NCBI GenBank assembly: GCA_002083565.1
Contig: MSXM01000058.1
Coordinates: forward strand, 43,412 to 51,265
Direction of reading: 5' to 3'
DNA length: 7,854 bases
Origin: Nitrospira sp. ST-bin4
Lineage (GTDB): Bacteria > Nitrospirota > Nitrospiria > Nitrospirales > Nitrospiraceae
Part shown: positions 5,681 to 7,854 of the stretch, piece after piece
Position numbering within the stretch: position 1 is the stretch's first letter
Layout: each line of letters starts with the position of its first letter
Made by a program: the position numbers and the translations under genes
The notes under the pieces: generated by a model
The model's input: only the letters and a program-made list of their open reading frames with translations
The model's database searches: none
What the model was told of the DNA's origin: nothing

Positions 5681-6136
5681 ATGAACAAAACAAGCTACTT
5701 GAACGTTTTCGGCATTCTGCTCACAGTCTGGTTGGGCATGCCGTTTCCACTGCTGTCGGATAGGCCCGCCTGGGCCGAGTCCGTTCCGTCGCCACCCGGA
5801 GGAACATTGAAAGGAGATGTTGCCCGGGGTCGGGAGATCTTCAACGGGAAGGGCGTCTGCTACTATTGTCACGGGATCGATGGATATCTCACCAGGACAC
5901 CTCGCCTGGAAAAAGATACTGCCGCGCTTATTGCGCGGCTAAGTCCCCCCCCTACGGATTTGCGTAATCCGGCAGTCCTGAAACTGAAAGCCAACAAGGA
6001 GCGGTCCCGCGCCATCCGGGAAGGCCATCCGGGCACAGGCATGTTTCCCGACACGACCATGACCGATCAGGACCTTGCCGATACGCTGCTCTACCTTGCG
6101 TTTATACGAAAAGACCCCAACCCCACAGCAGAGTAA
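5681..6136 (+). CDS. Periplasmic class I cytochrome c, copy 2
   Basis: This 151-residue paralogue of the preceding cytochrome aligns with it end to end without gaps. Its first 15 residues are identical, and a likely signal cleavage site lies at AWA/ES. The heme site is CYYCH (Cys60, Cys63, His64) and the expected axial ligand is Met121 in GTGMFPDTTMTD, so unlike copy 1 this one has a complete classical ligand pair. PPPTDLRNP and the final helix DLADTLLYLAFIR are conserved. It is a periplasmic one-electron carrier whose redox partner is unknown; the hydrophobic N-terminus could also serve as a membrane anchor if not cleaved. The ATG follows the repeat leader directly, with no ribosome site. 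The third cytochrome starts 46 bp after its stop. Confidence 0.88.
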   Translation: MNKTSYLNVFGILLTVWLGMPFPLLSDRPAWAESVPSPPGGTLKGDVARGREIFNGKGVCYYCHGIDGYLTRTPRLEKDTAALIARLSPPPTDLRNPAVLKLKANKERSRAIREGHPGTGMFPDTTMTDQDLADTLLYLAFIRKDPNPTAE

Positions 6137-6166
6137 GTGCGATCATGCGGTGGGATGGCCGGAGAA

Positions 6167-6172
6167 AGAGGA
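6167..6172 (+). promoter_or_regulatory. Ribosome binding site that sets the start of the third cytochrome
   Basis: AGAGGA lies 10 nt before the ATG at 6183. The frame is open back to 6075 inside cytochrome copy 2, but only the start at 6183 gives a proper signal peptide. Confidence 0.6.
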
Positions 6173-6182
6173 CAATCTTCCC

Positions 6183-6563
6183 ATGAGAAAAATCCTGAGT
6201 TCCATTGTGCTTTGGATGGCTGTTCTCGGAATACCCGCGCCCCTCCTCAGCCCTGATGCTCATGCTGGTGATGTCGGCGCACAAGGACTTCCCAAGAACG
6301 GTTCCAGTGACATCGGCCAGAAGCCCACCTCCGGGGACAGCAACCGTGGCGAGAAACTGTACCAGGCGAGCTGCATTGTTTGCCATGGTCCCGGTGCGAC
6401 CGGCGGCATTGGCCCTCGGCTGGCTGGCAATCCCGTGCTGCTGAAAGAAAAGACATTTTGGACAGTTGTCTATGAAGGTCAGCACGCGATGCCGCCGCTC
6501 AACGGGGTCATCACCAGCCAGCAGATGGCCGACATCCGCACCTGGCTCCTGACGTTACGGTAG
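6183..6563 (+). CDS. Small periplasmic class I cytochrome c
   Basis: This 126-residue exported mono-heme cytochrome is not closely similar to the two upstream copies. Residues 1-28 are a signal peptide (MRKILSSIVLWMAVLGIPAP, cut near AHA/GD). After a Gly/Ser/Pro linker, the domain begins at GEKLYQASCIVCHGPGATGG with the heme motif Cys64, Cys67, His68. The family GPRLAGNP segment is at 77-84. Met103 in HAMPPLNGVIT is the expected axial ligand, and the last helix is MADIRTWLLTL. All features of a functional soluble class I cytochrome c are present. Unlike the upstream pair, it has an ordinary ribosome site and no repeat leader, so it may have joined the cluster separately. Its last 9 bp overlap the convergent synthetase gene. 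Confidence 0.88.
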   Translation: MRKILSSIVLWMAVLGIPAPLLSPDAHAGDVGAQGLPKNGSSDIGQKPTSGDSNRGEKLYQASCIVCHGPGATGGIGPRLAGNPVLLKEKTFWTVVYEGQHAMPPLNGVITSQQMADIRTWLLTLR

Positions 6564-6569
6564 TTTGAT
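6552..6569. repeat. 18-bp direct repeat, copy A (partner at 6621-6638)
   Basis: ACGTTACGGTAGTTTGAT here and ACGTTGCGGTAGTTCGAT at 6621-6638 differ at 2 of 18 bases, offset 69 bp (23 codons). Copy A contains the stop codons of both converging genes: TAG of the cytochrome and TAA of the minus-strand synthetase. In the synthetase frame the copies encode IELPQR (6621-6638) and IKLP-stop (6552-6569). Confidence 0.7.
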
Positions 6570-7854
6570 TGGACGGAGAGCGCACGTCGGGTTTGCCGGG
6601 GGAAAACTTCCCTCCCCGGTACGTTGCGGTAGTTCGATGTGTATCCTCGCATCCACGATCTTACAGCCCTGACCTTCAGGCAACGCGAAGACCGGATTCA
6701 GGTCGATCTCGTTGATTTCAGGGATCGCCTCGACGAGGTGGGAGATACGCAAGAGGACATCTTCAATCGTCTTTGAATCGACTGCCGGCTGGCCGCGATA
6801 CCCGGTGAGTAACCGGTAGCCCTTGATCGTCCGCACCATCTCGGTTGCGTCCCTGTCGGTGAGCGGTGCCACACGGAATTGAACATCGCCAAGTATCTCA
6901 ACGTGAATGCCACCGAGTCCGAAGCTGATCAAAGGACCAAAGAGCGGATCGCGGGTCATGCCGACCATCACTTCTACTCCCCCTGACAGCATTGGTTGAA
7001 CGAGTACTCCTTCCATCGCCTCCAGCTTGCCAGCCTGCGCGAGTCTGGCGCGAATCGCGTTGAAGGCTTCCCGCACCGCTTGGTCGTCGGCCAAGTTTAA
7101 CCGCACCCCACCCATCTCCGTCTTGTGCGCAACCTGATGTGATGCGAGCTTGACTGCAACAGGGAATCCGATCTTCTGCGCCAGTTTGACCGCCTCTTCG
7201 GCGCTGCCTGCCACGGTTCCTTGCGCAAGAGGCAGATTCACTGCGCCGAGGATGGCATGGGTCTCTTCTGTCGTCAGCCAGCCGGATCCGCGTTCCGATA
7301 TGGCCTTTGCGCAAATCGACTTCACCATTAATAGGTCAATGTCGGAATCGTGTAGCGCCTGTCCGATTGGCTGGTGCCGCCAGCCTTCATAGGCCATGGC
7401 ACGGCTGATGATGCGCGCCGGAATCTCAGGGTGCCGATAGGTAGGAATGACCTCTCCGTCTACCGTGAATGCTCGATCCAAATCTCCTTCCGCCATCCAA
7501 CAGAGATAGACCGGCTTTTTGTTGGTATCAGTCTGTCGCCCGACGCTGATTCCTCGCAGGATTCCTGCCGCAACGGGGTCATTATCCTTCGCTCTGACGG
7601 ATACGTGTACGATGATGAGGGCGTCGATCTCGTTCGCCTTGAGCATGGTTGCAACGGCCTCTGCATGCTGGTCCTCGCTTGCAAAACCGATTACATCGAC
7701 AGGATTGTTCAGCGCCGCTGTGGGAGGAAGAAAGACGGCAAGCGTGGATTGTGTCTCCTTGGACAATTCCGGCACCATGAGCCCTTCCGCTGCGCAACTG
7801 TCGGCGCAGAGGACGCCTGGCCCCCCGGAATTGGTCAAGATGCCGATTCGGCGA
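6555..7854 (-). CDS. ADP-forming acyl-CoA (acetyl-CoA) synthetase, C-terminal part; 5' end outside the window
   Basis: About 432 residues are visible and the frame is open to the right edge (RRIGILTNSGGPG), so the N-terminal CoA-binding domain and the segment that normally carries the alpha-side catalytic His are missing from view. The visible part starts in the succinyl-CoA ligase-like domain (TNSGGPGVLCADSCAAEGL, then NNPVDVIGFAS). After a linker it has a full ATP-grasp domain: LTTEETHAILGAVNLPLA, GFPVAVKLAS, then VAHKTEMGGVRL with the catalytic-type His at 7125-7127, GVLVQPML, and the metal-binding EINEIDLNPV. The enzyme converts acyl-CoA + ADP + Pi to acid + CoA + ATP, or the reverse. About 25 residues after the usual end (VDARIHIEL) are extra. 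It converges on the cytochrome gene with a 9-bp overlap. Whether acetate, propionate or another acid is the substrate cannot be told. A fused acetyltransferase (Pat type) at the hidden end is possible. Confidence 0.88.
   Translation of the reverse strand, partial: RRIGILTNSGGPGVLCADSCAAEGLMVPELSKETQSTLAVFLPPTAALNNPVDVIGFASEDQHAEAVATMLKANEIDALIIVHVSVRAKDNDPVAAGILRGISVGRQTDTNKKPVYLCWMAEGDLDRAFTVDGEVIPTYRHPEIPARIISRAMAYEGWRHQPIGQALHDSDIDLLMVKSICAKAISERGSGWLTTEETHAILGAVNLPLAQGTVAGSAEEAVKLAQKIGFPVAVKLASHQVAHKTEMGGVRLNLADDQAVREAFNAIRARLAQAGKLEAMEGVLVQPMLSGGVEVMVGMTRDPLFGPLISFGLGGIHVEILGDVQFRVAPLTDRDATEMVRTIKGYRLLTGYRGQPAVDSKTIEDVLLRISHLVEAIPEINEIDLNPVFALPEGQGCKIVDARIHIELPQRTGEGSFPPANPTCALRPIKLP
6596..6619. 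terminator. GC-rich hairpin after the cytochrome cluster, possible terminator
   Basis: CCGGGG (6596-6601) pairs with CCCCGG (6614-6619), and GAA (6602-6604) with TTC (6608-6610), leaving a 3-nt loop and a 3-nt bulge. It starts 33 bp after the cytochrome stop, but no T-run follows, and it lies inside the coding region of the opposite gene. It is at best a weak or Rho-assisted stop signal. Confidence 0.3.
6621..6638. repeat. 18-bp direct repeat, copy B (partner at 6552-6569)
   Basis: This is the second copy of the near-identical 18-mer described at 6552. It lies inside the synthetase coding region, where homology of the family ends, and encodes IELPQR on the minus strand. Confidence 0.7.

Larger units (their letters stand above)
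5510..6136 (+). repeat. Tandem segmental duplication, unit 2
   Basis: This is the second copy of hemerythrin tail, leader and cytochrome. The offset from unit 1 is 635 bp at the left edge and 634 after the 1-bp loss. It is 643 across the cytochromes because the leader is 9 bp longer. The two cytochrome genes align without any gap. Slight similarity may continue ~20 bp past each cytochrome stop (GATCAT...TGGG), but this is not secure. Confidence 0.85.

Noticed and set aside
5567..5872. Minus-strand frame with an LVYLVYFVCLVWLV-type translation, also seen in the minus frame at 2004-2462
   Set aside because: The hydrophobic pattern is only the translation of the complement of the A/C-rich leader repeat. 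It is not a membrane protein.

Overview
The window looks like chromosomal DNA from a GC-rich, chemolithotrophic bacterium with periplasmic c-type cytochromes. My best guess is a Nitrospira-like member of the Nitrospirota. That rests on a ferredoxin-dependent 2-oxoacid oxidoreductase lying next to a hemerythrin-like protein and several small class I cytochromes c. No marker gene fixes the taxon, so this is inference.

Layout, left to right. (1) At 18-635 is a secreted LTxxQ (Spy/CpxP-like) protein with a His/Gly/Met-rich tail. (2) A gene-free stretch, 636-870, carries a G9 tract and a 12-bp palindrome. (3) A tight block at 871-4396 holds a small YtxH-type membrane protein, then a three-gene 2-oxoacid:ferredoxin oxidoreductase: a gamma-delta fusion with two [4Fe-4S] motifs, alpha, and a TPP-binding beta. 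(4) A hemerythrin-domain protein lies at 4497-4976. (5) Two paralogous cytochromes c follow at 5038-5493 and 5681-6136, then a third, unrelated small cytochrome c at 6183-6563. (6) On the minus strand, running off the right edge, is the C-terminal part of an ADP-forming acyl-CoA synthetase; its 3' end overlaps the third cytochrome by 9 bp.

The most unusual structure is a tandem segmental duplication. The last ~100 bp of the hemerythrin gene, the intergenic low-complexity leader and a whole cytochrome gene occur twice in a row (4875-5493 and 5510-6136). The second copy of the hemerythrin tail is a frameshifted remnant that has lost its stop codon. The two cytochromes are ~68% identical in protein, yet their first 46 nt are identical, and only the second copy keeps a Met at the expected heme-ligand position.

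Three genes (alpha subunit, cytochrome 1, cytochrome 2) are preceded directly at the start codon by the same kind of A/C-rich degenerate repeat, built from pieces like GATAGACC, AAACGA and AACCAG. A G/T-rich partial complement lies just upstream. There is no recognisable Shine-Dalgarno sequence. This repeated leader is the best candidate here for an undescribed element.

Functional reading: the oxidoreductase interconverts a 2-oxoacid (probably pyruvate) and CoA with acyl-CoA, CO2 and reduced ferredoxin. The synthetase on the other strand could turn acyl-CoA into acid plus ATP, or the reverse. The hemerythrin protein may sense, store or scavenge O2 near the oxygen-sensitive Fe-S enzyme. The cytochromes are periplasmic electron carriers with unknown partners.
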